DNA from: Pseudomonas oryzihabitans
Lineage (GTDB): Bacteria > Pseudomonadota > Gammaproteobacteria > Pseudomonadales > Pseudomonadaceae
Reading direction: 5' to 3'
Assembly (NCBI RefSeq): GCF_024652905.1
Contig: NZ_CP102428.1
Span: 4,634,001-4,698,000 of the forward strand
Length of the DNA: 64,000 nt
The notes below the pieces were generated by a model that made no database searches, was not told the origin of the DNA, and saw only the letters and a list, made by a program, of their open reading frames with translations. A program made the position numbers and the translations under genes. Positions 54,650 through 64,000 of the stretch are shown in pieces (position 1 is the first letter of the stretch; each line of letters opens with the position of its first letter).

Positions 54650-55246
54650 ATGAAGCCACAGCAGGGTGGGTTCAGCATGATCGAGGTGCTGGTCAGCTTG
54701 GTGATCATCTGCATCGGTGTGCTGGGCATGGTGGCCTTGCAGACGCGCAGCGTGGCCCTGTCCCAGGATTCGGTACAACGCAGCAATGCCATGGTACTGG
54801 CCAACGACCTGCTCGAACTGATGCGCAGCAATCGCGATCAGGTGGTGGCGAGTGACAAGGTCAAGATCGACGGCGCCTATATCAAGCAACCGGGGACCAA
54901 TTTTCGCATCAGGGCGCTCGATGCCGGCAAGACCTGCCTGACCCGGGATCGCTCTGCGGGAGGTGACACGGTAGCGGGACAGGATCTGGGGTGCTGGTTG
55001 AATCAGGTGAAGGCCTTGCTGCCGGTGACGGATGCCTTGATCGCCAGCAGTTTCGCGGTCTGTCCGGCATCCGGCGTACCGCCGTTGCCCGCCAGTGATA
55101 CCTCCGGCAATACCACGCCGCTCAAGGCCTGCGAGACCACGGCGGTGGCACCGGTAATGGTGGTGGTGGCCTGGCAGGACGTCAGCAACGATTCGCTGAA
55201 TTGTCCCAAGGGCGTCTGCTACTACGCCTTGCGCTCGGAGCTGTAG
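54650..55246 (+). CDS. PilV-type minor pilin (second operon)
   Basis: This 198-residue prepilin has leader MKPQQGG, then FSMIEVLVSLVIICIGVLGMV (Glu5 present) and the RSVALSQDSVQRSNAMVLAN helix typical of PilV. It has several cysteines in the globular domain (TCLTRD, LGCWLN, AVCPAS). It is longer than PilV of the first operon (157). It follows the FimU-like gene directly and is three bases before the PilW-like gene. Confidence 0.88.
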   Translation: MKPQQGGFSMIEVLVSLVIICIGVLGMVALQTRSVALSQDSVQRSNAMVLANDLLELMRSNRDQVVASDKVKIDGAYIKQPGTNFRIRALDAGKTCLTRDRSAGGDTVAGQDLGCWLNQVKALLPVTDALIASSFAVCPASGVPPLPASDTSGNTTPLKACETTAVAPVMVVVAWQDVSNDSLNCPKGVCYYALRSEL

Positions 55247-55249
55247 GCC

Positions 55250-56050
55250 ATGCTCATCATGTCGCGTGGACAGAAGGGTTTTTCACTCATCGAGATGATG
55301 ATCGCCCTGACCGTGGGTACCTTCCTGGTGGTGGGCGTCTCGCAGATCTATATCAACAACAAGCGCAGTTTTCTCTTCCAGCAAGGCCAGACCGGCAATC
55401 GCAACAATGCCCAGTTGACCTTGCAGGTACTTGATCGGCAACTGGCGAGAACCGGGTTCCGCGCCAACATTCGTAACCAGAGCACCCTGTCGTCGGCGTT
55501 TCCCGCCATCAATGCCGTAGCGGACAACGATGGTGTCAGCTGTCCCGCCTTTGACGCGGGCGTCACCTTCGCTGCCACTACGGACAATGTCGACGCGCCT
55601 ACCGGCGTCTGCATCCGCTATCAAGGTGCGCTGGACAACAAGGACCTGGATTGCCTGGGCAACGTCATTCCCCGGGTCAATCTCAATGTCGGCGGCAATG
55701 TCCTGCTCAAGCTGCGTTATACCGCCGGCGCGACACCTGGTGCCGGTACCTTGAGCTGCACCGTTTGGAGCGAGCAGTCCGGGGCTCTGACACGCAAGGG
55801 CAGCGCGGTGCTGGTGCAGGGGCTGCAAGATTTTCGCTGGTCTATCCCGTTGAAATCCGATGTGCAGAAGGCCAGCAGCGCGGCGGTACGCTATGCGGCG
55901 CTGCTCAGCACTACCGAGGCACTCACGAGCGATGTCGCCAGTAACGCCGCCGCCAATTGGAAGACGCTGACGGGCCGGCAGATCGATGACGCGAGTCGAC
56001 CAATGCAGATGCTGCAGAGCACCGTCATGCTGAGGAATCTCGCGCTATGA
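55250..56050 (+). CDS. PilW-type minor pilin (second operon)
   Basis: This 266-residue prepilin has leader MLIMSRGQKG (or MSRGQKG from ATG 55259), then FSLIEMMIALTVGTFLVVGV with Glu5. The NNKRSFLFQQGQTGNRNNAQLTLQ region matches the PilW helix layout. GGAG nine bases before ATG 55250 supports the longer start. It is shorter than the first PilW (344). The stop overlaps the PilX-like start (ATGA). Confidence 0.88.
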   Translation: MLIMSRGQKGFSLIEMMIALTVGTFLVVGVSQIYINNKRSFLFQQGQTGNRNNAQLTLQVLDRQLARTGFRANIRNQSTLSSAFPAINAVADNDGVSCPAFDAGVTFAATTDNVDAPTGVCIRYQGALDNKDLDCLGNVIPRVNLNVGGNVLLKLRYTAGATPGAGTLSCTVWSEQSGALTRKGSAVLVQGLQDFRWSIPLKSDVQKASSAAVRYAALLSTTEALTSDVASNAAANWKTLTGRQIDDASRPMQMLQSTVMLRNLAL

Positions 56051-56655
56051 AAGCCTACCGCCGTCCTGGGCAGCGGGGTGCGACCTTGTTGATCGCCTTG
56101 GTGATGTTGCTGCTGCTTTCGCTACTGGCCGCCTCGAGCATGCGTCAGACCTTGCTGCAGGCCCGCAGTGGTGGCGCGGCGCTGGAAAACACCCAGGCCT
56201 TCAATGCGGCGGAGGCAGCGCTACGGGAGGGGGAGCGCCGCCTGGTCGCTCTCAGTCAACAGCCTTCCTTCACTGCCTTCAGCGCCGGTTTTGCCAGCTG
56301 CACGGAAAGCGTGCCAGCCGTGCGGAGCGCGTTCGCCAAGGCACAGACCGGTGATCTTTGCATCCTGACCAAGGCCAGTGATCTCAGCACCAGTAGCCTG
56401 ACCCAGACCTGGGCGGCCACCGCCTTGCAGGCGACTGGAAGTGCGCCCACAACCCGTACGGTCGCCTATCGCGGCTCCGATGGCAGCGCTTCTTTCAGCC
56501 AGACGCCGCGCTGGGTGGTGACCGCCATGGGGAGTAACTCAGTCGATGTGTCTGCACCGGCCACCAACCTGTTCCGCATCACCGCCGTCGCCCAGGATCG
56601 AGGCCGGCGCTTCCCGGTGATCCTGCAGAGCGTCGTTGCCCTGGAGGTGCCATGA
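56047..56655 (+). CDS. PilX-type minor pilin (second operon)
   Basis: This 202-residue prepilin has leader MKAYRRPGQRG then ATLLIALVMLLLLSLLAASS, without Glu5, as expected for PilX/GspK pilins. The NTQAFNAAEAALREGERRL helix matches the PilX N-terminal domain. A cysteine pair (ASCTES, DLCILT) may form a disulfide. It overlaps both neighbours by ATGA. It should bind the PilY1 of the same operon. Confidence 0.88.
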   Translation: MKAYRRPGQRGATLLIALVMLLLLSLLAASSMRQTLLQARSGGAALENTQAFNAAEAALREGERRLVALSQQPSFTAFSAGFASCTESVPAVRSAFAKAQTGDLCILTKASDLSTSSLTQTWAATALQATGSAPTTRTVAYRGSDGSASFSQTPRWVVTAMGSNSVDVSAPATNLFRITAVAQDRGRRFPVILQSVVALEVP

Positions 56656-59600
56656 GTCGAGCCGTATCAGGCCTTGGGGCGCTGACCCTGCTCCTGACCT
56701 TCGCTGCGCCAGCCGCTCAAGCCGCGGCGCTGAATCTCAGCCAGCAGCCGCTGTTCCTGACCAACAGCATCGGTCCCAATCTGTTCGTCACCCTGGACAA
56801 CTCCACCAGCATGCAGATGGCGGTGGTGCCGGATGCGTCCAATACCGAGGTCATCAGGCCAACCCGCCGTGCCAAGTCGGCGGCCTTCAACAGTCTCTAC
56901 TACAATCCGGCGATCACCTATCCGGCACCCTATGCGGTCAGCTACAGCACTGCCGGGGGCCTGACTCGCACGCGGCTGACCACCAGCTTTACCAGTGCCT
57001 ACGTCAATGGCTATCGATCCAGTCTGGGCAGCGTCAATCTGGCCAGCGACTACCGGGTGAGCTGGAGCTACAACTCCAACTTGGTGACCACTGATCCCAA
57101 TGTGGCACGCGGCAATACCTACGGGAACCCGGGATTGCAGAACAACAGTCCAAGTATGCTGGCAGAGAATCCGTCGCAGGATTTCCAAAGCGCGGGTACC
57201 TACCAGGGAACCAGTCGGAGTTATGGGCGGCTGACCCTGCTGGACATACTCCTGGGCGCCGGTTTCACCGAAATCATCAATGGCGCACAGGTTTCCATCA
57301 GCGATTCGTCCTTGCTTGGTTGGTTACTGTTTGGGCAGTCGCTGACGGGCGGATGCGCGGCAAGCATCGCCAATACGTCGACTGTTACCTATAGCAACGT
57401 CACCTGCACGCGCAATGTGGACTATGGGCTATTCGGAGTGATTTCTTCGGTCAACTACACCGTTACGGCCAACACCAACGTCTCGGCCGCCATCACCGGT
57501 GTACAGGCCTATTACTATCTTTACGACACGACGCTTAGTACCTGTCTTCCCGCCACCCTGCAGACCGAAGGCTGCTACCGGCGGGTGCTGGTAGGCGCCT
57601 CTTCGGGTCCCAACAACACGGACGAGCGGCAGAACTTCGCCAACTGGTATTCCTTCTATCGTAGCCGAGCGCTGGCTGCGCAGACGTCGACCAATCTGGC
57701 GCTGGCGGACGCCTCGGAGAATATCCGGCTTGGCTGGCAGGCATTGGGCACCAGTGACAGCTGCATTCTGGTAACCGCCAATGCCAACTGCCGCGGCATT
57801 AGCAACTCCAGTTCCACGACCTATGACAACCGGCTGAGGCCCTTCACCGGGGCGCACCGGGCCGCCTTTTTCACCTGGCTGGGCGACGTCTACTACAACC
57901 AGAGTACGCCCTTGCTGCAGGCGGTCGCCCGTGTCGGCGAGTTGCTCAAGACCACAGGCAGTGAAAGTCCCTATGCCTTCCAGCCTGGCAGCAGCGAAGC
58001 GCCGGTCTATGGCTGCCGGGCCAGCTACAGCCTGGCGGTGACCGACGGCATCTGGAATGCGGCTTTCGCTTCGAGCAACGTGGATGGTAGCGCTGCTACC
58101 TTGCCGGATGGCCAGCAGTATTCCCCACAGGCGCCGTTTCAGGACACCACGGCCAATACCCTGGCGGATCTTGCCTTTCTCTATTGGCGTACCGATGCCC
58201 AGCCCAATCTCGATAACAAGGTGTCTCCCTATAACACCACCACCAGTGACGAGAAGCAGGGCAGTCGGACCCTTTCGCCCTATTGGAATCCGCGCAATGA
58301 CCCCGCCACCTGGCAGCACCTGACCGGCTTCTATGTCGGTATCGGACTGAGCAGCGCCCTGGTCAATCCGGCCTGGGGCGGGGATACCTTTTCCGGAGGC
58401 TATTCCGGGTTGGCGGCCGGTACCACGCTCTGGCCAGTGGCCGGCGCGGACAATTCGGTCAATCAGAACAACGTCTATGATCTCTGGCACGCGGCGATCA
58501 ATTCCCGGGGTGAGTTCTTCAGTGCCGAAAACGCTAGCGATCTCATCAACTCCCTCGGCAAGGTGATCACCCGGATCAATCAATCCACCAGTGTCGGCGC
58601 CAGCCAGACCCTATCCCCGACCCAGGTGGGAGATACCACCTCGCTCTATACCTATGAGCCCTCCTTTTCCAGTACCGACTGGAGCGGGGATGTCATCAAG
58701 TATCAACGCACCGCCACCACCAAGACCCGCATCTGGAGTGCGGCTCAGCAGCTCGATAGCCGGTTTGTCGCGGGCAATACCGCTTTTGCCGCTCGAAAGA
58801 TCTATATGGCCAAGGGCGGCACGCTGACTGATTTTGCCTGGGCCAATCTGAACGTTGATCAACAGATCAGCCTCAATCGAACATCGGGCGGCGCTACCGA
58901 TACCTACGGCAGTCGCCGTGTGGACTATCTGCGTGGAGATCGCAGTCTGGAAGCGCCGAATGCGACGCCCTCGTTCCGACCGCGTAACCATGTTCTGGGG
59001 GATATCGTGAATTCCTCGCCGGCGGTGGTAGACATGCCCAGCAGTCCCATCGCCTTGATGAATGCCATGGTCGGTGACAATTCCTATGCCACCTTTCGCA
59101 CCGCCAACCTCGCTCGTGAGCGCCGTATCTACGTCGGCGCCAACGACGGCATGCTGCATGCCTTCAACGATCAAGGGCAGGAGGTCTATGCCTTCGTTCC
59201 CAGTGCGGTCATTGGTAATCTCACCCGGCTTACCGAGCGCAGTTATACCGGCGGTGGACATCAATCCTATGTCGATAACACGCCGGTGATAGGTGAGGCC
59301 TACCTTGGCGGTGCCTGGCGTACGGTTTTGGTCGGGACGTTGAGGGGGGGAGGGCAGAGCATCTTCGCCCTGGACATCACCAATCCCAATGTCCCGGTAC
59401 TGCTGTGGGAAAAGTCCGCAGCCGATCCCGATTACAAAGACCTGGGCTTCACCTATGGCCAGCCGGTCATTACGCGCTTGCACACGGGCGGTTGGGGCGT
59501 GGTGGTGAGCAACGGCTACAACAGCGCTCAGGACAATGCCGTGCTGTACGTGATGAACCTCGCTGACGGTAGCCTGGTGAAGGCGTTGCCTGCTAGCGAC

Positions 59601-60575
59601 AATCTCGCCACGCCTAATGGGCTGGGTTCACCCTTCGTGGCTGACGTCGATGGCGATTTGATCGCCGATTACGCCTATGCCGGTGATCTGCGCGGAAATC
59701 TCTGGCGCTTCGATCTGATAGGCACTTCCTTGACCGCGTCTGCGACCAAGGACAATTTTCGTGTGGCCTTTGGCGGTCGACCGCTCTACACCGCTCGGGC
59801 CAGCAGCCTGACACCAGGCACCACCAACCTGGTCCAGCCGATCACCGCCAGTCCGTTGGCGGTTACCCACCCCAGTGGCACGGGGCACCTGGTGCTGTTC
59901 GGAACTGGCAAGTACCTCGAGGTCAACGATGCCATAGCCAATACCAGCAAGGCCATGACCCTCTACGGTATCTGGGATCGGCAGACCGATGGTTCGCCAG
60001 CGGACAGTACGCCGCTATTGACCACGGCCAATCTCCAGCAGCAGACCCTGGGTACCGATCAACGCATCAGCTATACCAGCTCCGCCGGTTCCAGTGCCAG
60101 CAGCACTGCGAACACCGTTTCCACCACGGCGGTGAACTATGATCCTGTCACGGCTGCTAACGGCAAACAGGGCTGGTACCTCAATCTGCCGCTGAATGGC
60201 GAGTTGGTGATCAATAAGCCCCAGCTGTTCAGCGGCGCGCTGTTGATGAGCTCTTTGATACCCAGCACCGACGCCTGTACCGCTGGTGTGACCACCTACC
60301 TCTATGCCCTGGATCCCTATACCGGCGGCAGCAACAGGGGACTGTTCAACCTTGGACTGGATACGGTCTACGGGCGCTTCCAGATGGATGGTTTGCTGGG
60401 AGGGATCGTGCCCTTCGTCTATGGCGATGGCACCTTCAGCATGGAGGGCACCTTGGCCGATTCCGCGATCTATGGCAGCGATACGCCGCCCAGAGACGGA
60501 AAAGGCGGTAATTTAAGTCCTAGCCGCCGCCAGACCTGGCGTGTCATCACCAACCAGGACTATCCCGATCCTTAG
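56652..60575 (+). CDS. PilY1-type tip adhesin (copy 2)
   Basis: This 1307-residue protein has a signal peptide (cleavage near AQA) and then LNLSQQPLFLTNSIGPNLFV like P. aeruginosa PilY1. An N-terminal von Willebrand A-like domain shows a MIDAS D-x-S-x-S (D49-N-S-T-S). The C-terminal propeller has [24 protein letters not shown] and a clear calcium loop D998-V-D-G-D-L-I-A-D before YAYAGDLRGNLWRFDL. RGD is present. It ends the second minor-pilin operon, followed by a terminator. It looks closer to the P. aeruginosa protein than copy 1 does. Base composition is host-like. Confidence 0.9.
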   Translation: MSRAVSGLGALTLLLTFAAPAAQAAALNLSQQPLFLTNSIGPNLFVTLDNSTSMQMAVVPDASNTEVIRPTRRAKSAAFNSLYYNPAITYPAPYAVSYSTAGGLTRTRLTTSFTSAYVNGYRSSLGSVNLASDYRVSWSYNSNLVTTDPNVARGNTYGNPGLQNNSPSMLAENPSQDFQSAGTYQGTSRSYGRLTLLDILLGAGFTEIINGAQVSISDSSLLGWLLFGQSLTGGCAASIANTSTVTYSNVTCTRNVDYGLFGVISSVNYTVTANTNVSAAITGVQAYYYLYDTTLSTCLPATLQTEGCYRRVLVGASSGPNNTDERQNFANWYSFYRSRALAAQTSTNLALADASENIRLGWQALGTSDSCILVTANANCRGISNSSSTTYDNRLRPFTGAHRAAFFTWLGDVYYNQSTPLLQAVARVGELLKTTGSESPYAFQPGSSEAPVYGCRASYSLAVTDGIWNAAFASSNVDGSAATLPDGQQYSPQAPFQDTTANTLADLAFLYWRTDAQPNLDNKVSPYNTTTSDEKQGSRTLSPYWNPRNDPATWQHLTGFYVGIGLSSALVNPAWGGDTFSGGYSGLAAGTTLWPVAGADNSVNQNNVYDLWHAAINSRGEFFSAENASDLINSLGKVITRINQSTSVGASQTLSPTQVGDTTSLYTYEPSFSSTDWSGDVIKYQRTATTKTRIWSAAQQLDSRFVAGNTAFAARKIYMAKGGTLTDFAWANLNVDQQISLNRTSGGATDTYGSRRVDYLRGDRSLEAPNATPSFRPRNHVLGDIVNSSPAVVDMPSSPIALMNAMVGDNSYATFRTANLARERRIYVGANDGMLHAFNDQGQEVYAFVPSAVIGNLTRLTERSYTGGGHQSYVDNTPVIGEAYLGGAWRTVLVGTLRGGGQSIFALDITNPNVPVLLWEKSAADPDYKDLGFTYGQPVITRLHTGGWGVVVSNGYNSAQDNAVLYVMNLADGSLVKALPASDNLATPNGLGSPFVADVDGDLIADYAYAGDLRGNLWRFDLIGTSLTASATKDNFRVAFGGRPLYTARASSLTPGTTNLVQPITASPLAVTHPSGTGHLVLFGTGKYLEVNDAIANTSKAMTLYGIWDRQTDGSPADSTPLLTTANLQQQTLGTDQRISYTSSAGSSASSTANTVSTTAVNYDPVTAANGKQGWYLNLPLNGELVINKPQLFSGALLMSSLIPSTDACTAGVTTYLYALDPYTGGSNRGLFNLGLDTVYGRFQMDGLLGGIVPFVYGDGTFSMEGTLADSAIYGSDTPPRDGKGGNLSPSRRQTWRVITNQDYPDP

Positions 60576-60591
60576 GAATCGAGAACTCATG

Positions 60592-60620
60592 AAAAAGCCC
60601 GGCACTAGGCCGGGCTTTTT
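60592..60620. terminator. Bidirectional terminator between pilY1 copy 2 and cyoE
   Basis: AAAAAGCCCGGC, loop ACTAG, GCCGGGCTTTTT: T-runs on both strands. It serves both convergent operons. Confidence 0.95.
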
Positions 60621-60636
60621 CATGGAACGGTGCGTC

Positions 60637-61521
60637 TCAACGCGCGTAGGTCAGCAGCACGTCGCCCGGAATCTGGAAGTCCACCGACATCATCACGCTC
60701 AGGGCGGTGATGGCGATGATGGAGAACCCGAACAGCTTGCGTGCCCATTGCACGTCGTTCTCGGCCTGATAGCCCATGAAGGCCAGGCGCAGCCACCAAG
60801 CACCGATCACGGCAGCCACTGCCAGGTAGACGTAGCCGGCGTAGCCGAGCACGGTCAGCAGCAGGGTAGCGGCCATGAAGGCCACGGTGTACCAGACGAT
60901 GTGACGCTTGGTCACCGAGATACCCTTGGCCACCGGCAGTACCGGAATCGAAGCCGCGGTGTAGTCCTTGAGACGGAAGATGGCGATGGCGTAGGAGTGC
61001 GGCATCTGCCAGAGGCAGAAGATCAGCAGCAGCACCGCAGCACCGCTGTCGAACTGGCCGCTGGCGGCGCAATAACCGATTACCGGCGGAGCGGCACCGG
61101 ACAGGCTGCCGACCAGGGTGCCGTGGACCGAGGCGCGCTTGAGCCAGAGGCTGTAGAGCCCCACGTATACCACAAAACCCATCACCGCGAAGGCGGTGGC
61201 GACCAGATTGGTCGCCACGTACAGCAGCCCCACCCCGGCCAGGCCGAGGAGGGTGGCATAGGCCAGCGCTACCTTCGAGGAGATCGTGCCCTGAACCAGG
61301 GCACGATTGCGGGTTCTTTCCATCTTCTGATCGATGTCCCTATCGATCACGTTGTTGAACACACAGCCGGAAGCAATGACCAACGACACCCCGATAGCCG
61401 TCGCCAGCAGCAACAGCGGGTCGATGCTCCCTTTGGAAGCCAGGAAGAACCCGCCAGCAACCGAGATCAGGTTGCCGAAGATGATGCCCGGCTTGGTCAC
61501 GAGAAGGTACTTCTTGATCAT
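60637..61521 (-). CDS. cyoE: Heme O synthase (protoheme IX farnesyltransferase)
   Basis: This 294-residue UbiA-family inner-membrane enzyme attaches farnesyl to heme B to make heme O for the bo3 oxidase. About nine hydrophobic segments and the Asp-rich motif [16 protein letters not shown] are seen. The start [20 protein letters not shown] fits the family; an immediately preceding GTG (61524) is possible. It is the last gene of cyoABCDE, 14 bases after cyoD. Confidence 0.95.
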   Translation of the reverse strand: MIKKYLLVTKPGIIFGNLISVAGGFFLASKGSIDPLLLLATAIGVSLVIASGCVFNNVIDRDIDQKMERTRNRALVQGTISSKVALAYATLLGLAGVGLLYVATNLVATAFAVMGFVVYVGLYSLWLKRASVHGTLVGSLSGAAPPVIGYCAASGQFDSGAAVLLLIFCLWQMPHSYAIAIFRLKDYTAASIPVLPVAKGISVTKRHIVWYTVAFMAATLLLTVLGYAGYVYLAVAAVIGAWWLRLAFMGYQAENDVQWARKLFGFSIIAITALSVMMSVDFQIPGDVLLTYAR

Positions 61522-61535
61522 CACGTCGGCCCGGT

Positions 61536-61874
61536 TCAGTGGATCATCATGTTGTGGTGCATGTGGTACATGATCCACAGGGATCCCACGACCAAGATAC
61601 CGACGATGACCACGGTGAAACCAAAGGAGATCACGTTCCAACGCTGCTCTTCGGAGGTGTTCAGGTGCAGGAAGAAGTACAGGTGCACCAGCAGCTGTAC
61701 CACCGCCATGATCACCACGATCGCCAGGGTCGCGCCCTTGGAGAAGGTGGGGAACATCACCAGGCCGAAGGGAATGACCGTCAGGATGACCGACAGGATG
61801 AAGCCGACCATGTAGCTCTTGAAAGTGCCATGGCTCTCGGCGGTATGCCCGTGGGCATTATGATCGTGCGCCAT
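61536..61874 (-). CDS. cyoD: Cytochrome bo3 oxidase subunit IV
   Basis: This 112-residue membrane subunit has a His-rich N-terminus ([16 protein letters not shown]) and three hydrophobic segments ([20 protein letters not shown], then [20 protein letters not shown], then [18 protein letters not shown]). It aids assembly and stability of the oxidase. The ATG overlaps the cyoC stop by one base (TAATG). Longer in-frame starts lie inside cyoC. Confidence 0.95.
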   Translation of the reverse strand: MAHDHNAHGHTAESHGTFKSYMVGFILSVILTVIPFGLVMFPTFSKGATLAIVVIMAVVQLLVHLYFFLHLNTSEEQRWNVISFGFTVVIVGILVVGSLWIMYHMHHNMMIH

Positions 61875-62488
61875 TACAGAACCCCCATCAGGTAGACGAT
61901 GGTGAAGACGAAGATCCAGATGATGTCCAGGAAGTGCCAGAACAGGCTCAGGCACGACAGGCGGGTCACGTTGGTGGTGGTCAGACCCTTGGAAGAGATC
62001 TGCAGCATCAACACGATCATCCAGATCAGACCCGAGCTCACGTGCAGACCGTGGGTGCCGACCAGCGCGAAGAACGACGACAGGAAGGCACTGCGATCCG
62101 GACCCCAGCCCTCATGGATCAGGTGGTTGAACTCATAGAGCTCCATGCCGATGAAGCCGGCACCGAACAGCCAGGTGACCGCCAGCCACCCCAGGACGCC
62201 GCCCTTGCTGCCCTTGTGCTGGGCGATCATGGCGAAACCGTAGGTGATACTGGAGAACAGCAGCAGGAAGGTTTCGACCAGCACGAACGGCAGTTGCACG
62301 ATGTCGTGATGGGTCGGGCCGCCCGCATAGGCGTTGCTCAGCACTGCATAGGTCGCGAACAGGGTTCCGAACAGGATGCAGTCGGTCATCAGGTAGGACC
62401 AGAAACCGAAAGTGGTCAAGGATCCCGCGTCGTGGTGCCCATGCTCCTCGGCATGGGCGACTTCGTTATGCATAACTTGATTCGCCAT
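61874..62488 (-). CDS. cyoC: Cytochrome bo3 oxidase subunit III
   Basis: This 204-residue membrane subunit has five hydrophobic segments and the conserved [20 protein letters not shown] and [19 protein letters not shown] regions. The His-rich start [20 protein letters not shown] is usual. It lies three bases after cyoB and overlaps cyoD by one base, so the operon is tightly coupled. Confidence 0.96.
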   Translation of the reverse strand: MANQVMHNEVAHAEEHGHHDAGSLTTFGFWSYLMTDCILFGTLFATYAVLSNAYAGGPTHHDIVQLPFVLVETFLLLFSSITYGFAMIAQHKGSKGGVLGWLAVTWLFGAGFIGMELYEFNHLIHEGWGPDRSAFLSSFFALVGTHGLHVSSGLIWMIVLMLQISSKGLTTTNVTRLSCLSLFWHFLDIIWIFVFTIVYLMGVL

Positions 62489-62491
62489 TGG

Positions 62492-64000
62492 TTAGGCCTG
62501 CTTCAATTTCGCCAGGGACTGAATGCGTGCGTTTTCAATGCGCGCCACTTCTTCCGCCGGTACGTAGTAGTCGGTGTCTTCGTCGTAGCTACGGATAACG
62601 AAGGCGACGATCGAACCCACGAAGCTAGCGATGGCCAGCCACCAGATGTGCCAGATCAGAGCGAAGCCAAGCGCCAGGGCGAACAGGCTGATCACGATGC
62701 CAGCAGCGGTATTGCGCGGCATGTGGATCTGCTTGTAGTCCGCATCCTTCTTCTCGGTGATGCCTTTTTCCTTCATGCCCCAGTAGGCGTCGATGTCGTG
62801 TACTTCCGGCACTTCGGCGAAGTTGTAGAAGGGCGGCGGCGAGGAGGTCGACCATTCCAGGGTACGGCCATCCCACGGATCGCCCGTCACGTCCACGTTC
62901 TCCGGCAGATTGCGATCGCGGATACTGACGTAGAACATCCACAGCTGGCTCAGGATGCCGAGGGCGATGATGCCGGCGCCGATGGCGGCGGTCACCAGGA
63001 AGGGGTGCCAGTCGGGGTTGTCGTAGTGGTTCAGACGACGGGTCATACCCATGAAGCCCAGCATGTACAGCGGCATGAAGGCGACATAGAAACCGATCAG
63101 CCAGCACCAGAAGGCCTGCTTGTTCAGCTTCTCGTTCAGCTTGAAGCCGAAGACCTTCGGGAACCAGTAGATCATGCCGGCGAAGTAGCCGAACACGGCG
63201 CCGCCGATGATCACGTTGTGGAAGTGAGCGATCAGGAACAGGCTGTTGTGCAGCACGAAGTCGGCACCCGGTACCGCCAGCAGGACGCCGGTCATGCCGC
63301 CGATGCTGAAGGTCACGATGAAGCCCAGGGTCCAGAGCATCGGCGAGGTGAACTGGATGCGACCCTGGTACATGGTGAACAGCCAGGTGAAGATCTTCAC
63401 ACCCGTCGGGATCGCAATGATCATGGTCGCGATGCCGAAGAAGGCGTTGACGTTAGCGCCCGAGCCCATGGTGAAGAAGTGGTGCAGCCAGACGATAAAG
63501 GACAGCACAGTAATGGCTACCGTGGCCCAGACCATCGAGACGTAGCCGAACAGACGCTTCTTGCTGAAGGTGGAGGTCACTTCCGAGAACACGCCGAAGG
63601 CCGGCAGGATCAGGATGTATACCTCGGGGTGGCCCCAGGCCCAGATCAGGTTGGTGTACATCATCTGGTTGCCGCCAGCTTCCGCGGTGAAGAAGTGGAA
63701 GCCCAGGTAACGGTCCAGGGTCAGCAGTGCCAGGGTCACGGTCAGGATCGGGAAGGCCGCCATGATCAGGATGGCCGTACACCAGGAGGTCCAGGTGAAG
63801 ATCGGCATGCGCATCAGGGTCATGCCCTTGGTGCGCATCTTCAGCACGGTCACGAAGAAGTTGACGCCGGTCAGGGTCGTACCGATACCGGAGAGCTGAA
63901 GCGCCCAGATGTAGTAGTCCATCCCTACGCCTGGACTGTACTGGATGCCTGACAGCGGCGGATAGGCCACCCAGCCGGTCGCGGCGAACTCGCCCACGAA
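62492..64000 (-). CDS. cyoB: Cytochrome bo3 oxidase subunit I, 5' part beyond window
   Basis: This heme-copper oxidase core subunit reduces O2 to water with ubiquinol and pumps protons. The open frame runs off the right edge, so roughly the first quarter (about 160-170 residues) is missing. The part seen has [20 protein letters not shown] (CuB His and cross-linked Tyr), the HHFFTMG CuB pair in [12 protein letters not shown], and [13 protein letters not shown] with the heme-ligand histidines. The C-terminus ends in [20 protein letters not shown]. cyoC follows. cyoA should lie outside the window. Confidence 0.96.
   Translation of the reverse strand, partial: FVGEFAATGWVAYPPLSGIQYSPGVGMDYYIWALQLSGIGTTLTGVNFFVTVLKMRTKGMTLMRMPIFTWTSWCTAILIMAAFPILTVTLALLTLDRYLGFHFFTAEAGGNQMMYTNLIWAWGHPEVYILILPAFGVFSEVTSTFSKKRLFGYVSMVWATVAITVLSFIVWLHHFFTMGSGANVNAFFGIATMIIAIPTGVKIFTWLFTMYQGRIQFTSPMLWTLGFIVTFSIGGMTGVLLAVPGADFVLHNSLFLIAHFHNVIIGGAVFGYFAGMIYWFPKVFGFKLNEKLNKQAFWCWLIGFYVAFMPLYMLGFMGMTRRLNHYDNPDWHPFLVTAAIGAGIIALGILSQLWMFYVSIRDRNLPENVDVTGDPWDGRTLEWSTSSPPPFYNFAEVPEVHDIDAYWGMKEKGITEKKDADYKQIHMPRNTAAGIVISLFALALGFALIWHIWWLAIASFVGSIVAFVIRSYDEDTDYYVPAEEVARIENARIQSLAKLKQA

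Noticed and set aside
53538-60620. Integrated island at tRNA-Lys carrying the second pilin operon
   Set aside because: No integrase, no repeat of the tRNA 3' end downstream, and base composition like the host.

Overview
The window looks like a chromosomal segment of a Pseudomonas (sensu lato) species. The sequence is GC-rich. Gene content and order from ispB to clpB (ispB, rplU, rpmA, obg, proB, rpsT, murJ, ribF, ileS, lspA, fkpB, ispH, minor pilins, thiO, pilRS, bamD, rluD, pgeF, clpB) match what I remember of the P. aeruginosa PA4569-PA4542 interval. The left end matches the PA0292/PA0296-PA0304 agu/spu polyamine locus. The species cannot be fixed from the sequence alone. I see no integrase, transposase, prophage, CRISPR array or recognisable defence system.

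Layout. 1-12.1 kb: polyamine use and uptake. aguA and spuI are on the minus strand. spuA-B-C-D-E-F-G-H are on the plus strand: gamma-glutamylpolyamine enzymes, a putrescine aminotransferase and a complete putrescine/spermidine ABC importer. Perfect stem-loops separate several of these genes. 12.2-21.6 kb: mixed housekeeping. It holds thyA, gluconokinase, a RhtA-like exporter, a lipoprotein, an AsrA-type Lon-like protease, a YqhA-like membrane protein, an overlapping DUF6482 / iron-sulfur photolyase / DUF2256 cassette, an FKBP isomerase, and a small PA4570-like gene with a clear Fur box. 21.7-34.1 kb: the conserved ispB-to-ispH block.

34.1-45.9 kb: the standard minor-pilin operon on the minus strand (fimT-fimU-pilV-pilW-pilX-pilY1-pilE), with locally AT-rich pilY1 DNA. 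It is followed by thiO, the pilS/pilR two-component system and a small membrane zinc-ribbon protein. 46.0-53.4 kb: nadE, bamD, rluD, pgeF and clpB, the last behind a good sigma-32 promoter. 53.5-53.8 kb: a tRNA-Asn, tRNA-Pro, tRNA-Lys cluster. 54.1-60.6 kb: a second minor-pilin operon (fimT/U-like, pilV, pilW, pilX, pilY1) with host-like base composition. 60.6-64.0 kb: the cytochrome bo3 oxidase genes cyoE-D-C-B on the minus strand, with cyoB cut by the window edge.

Most of the window is ordinary core genome. The points most worth following up are: two divergent minor-pilin/PilY1 operons in 26 kb, where the two PilY1 proteins differ in their visible metal-binding motifs; perfect hairpins after spuD and spuE, plus a partial duplication at the spuG-spuH junction; and the tightly coupled photolyase cassette. 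I found no convincing wholly undescribed system.
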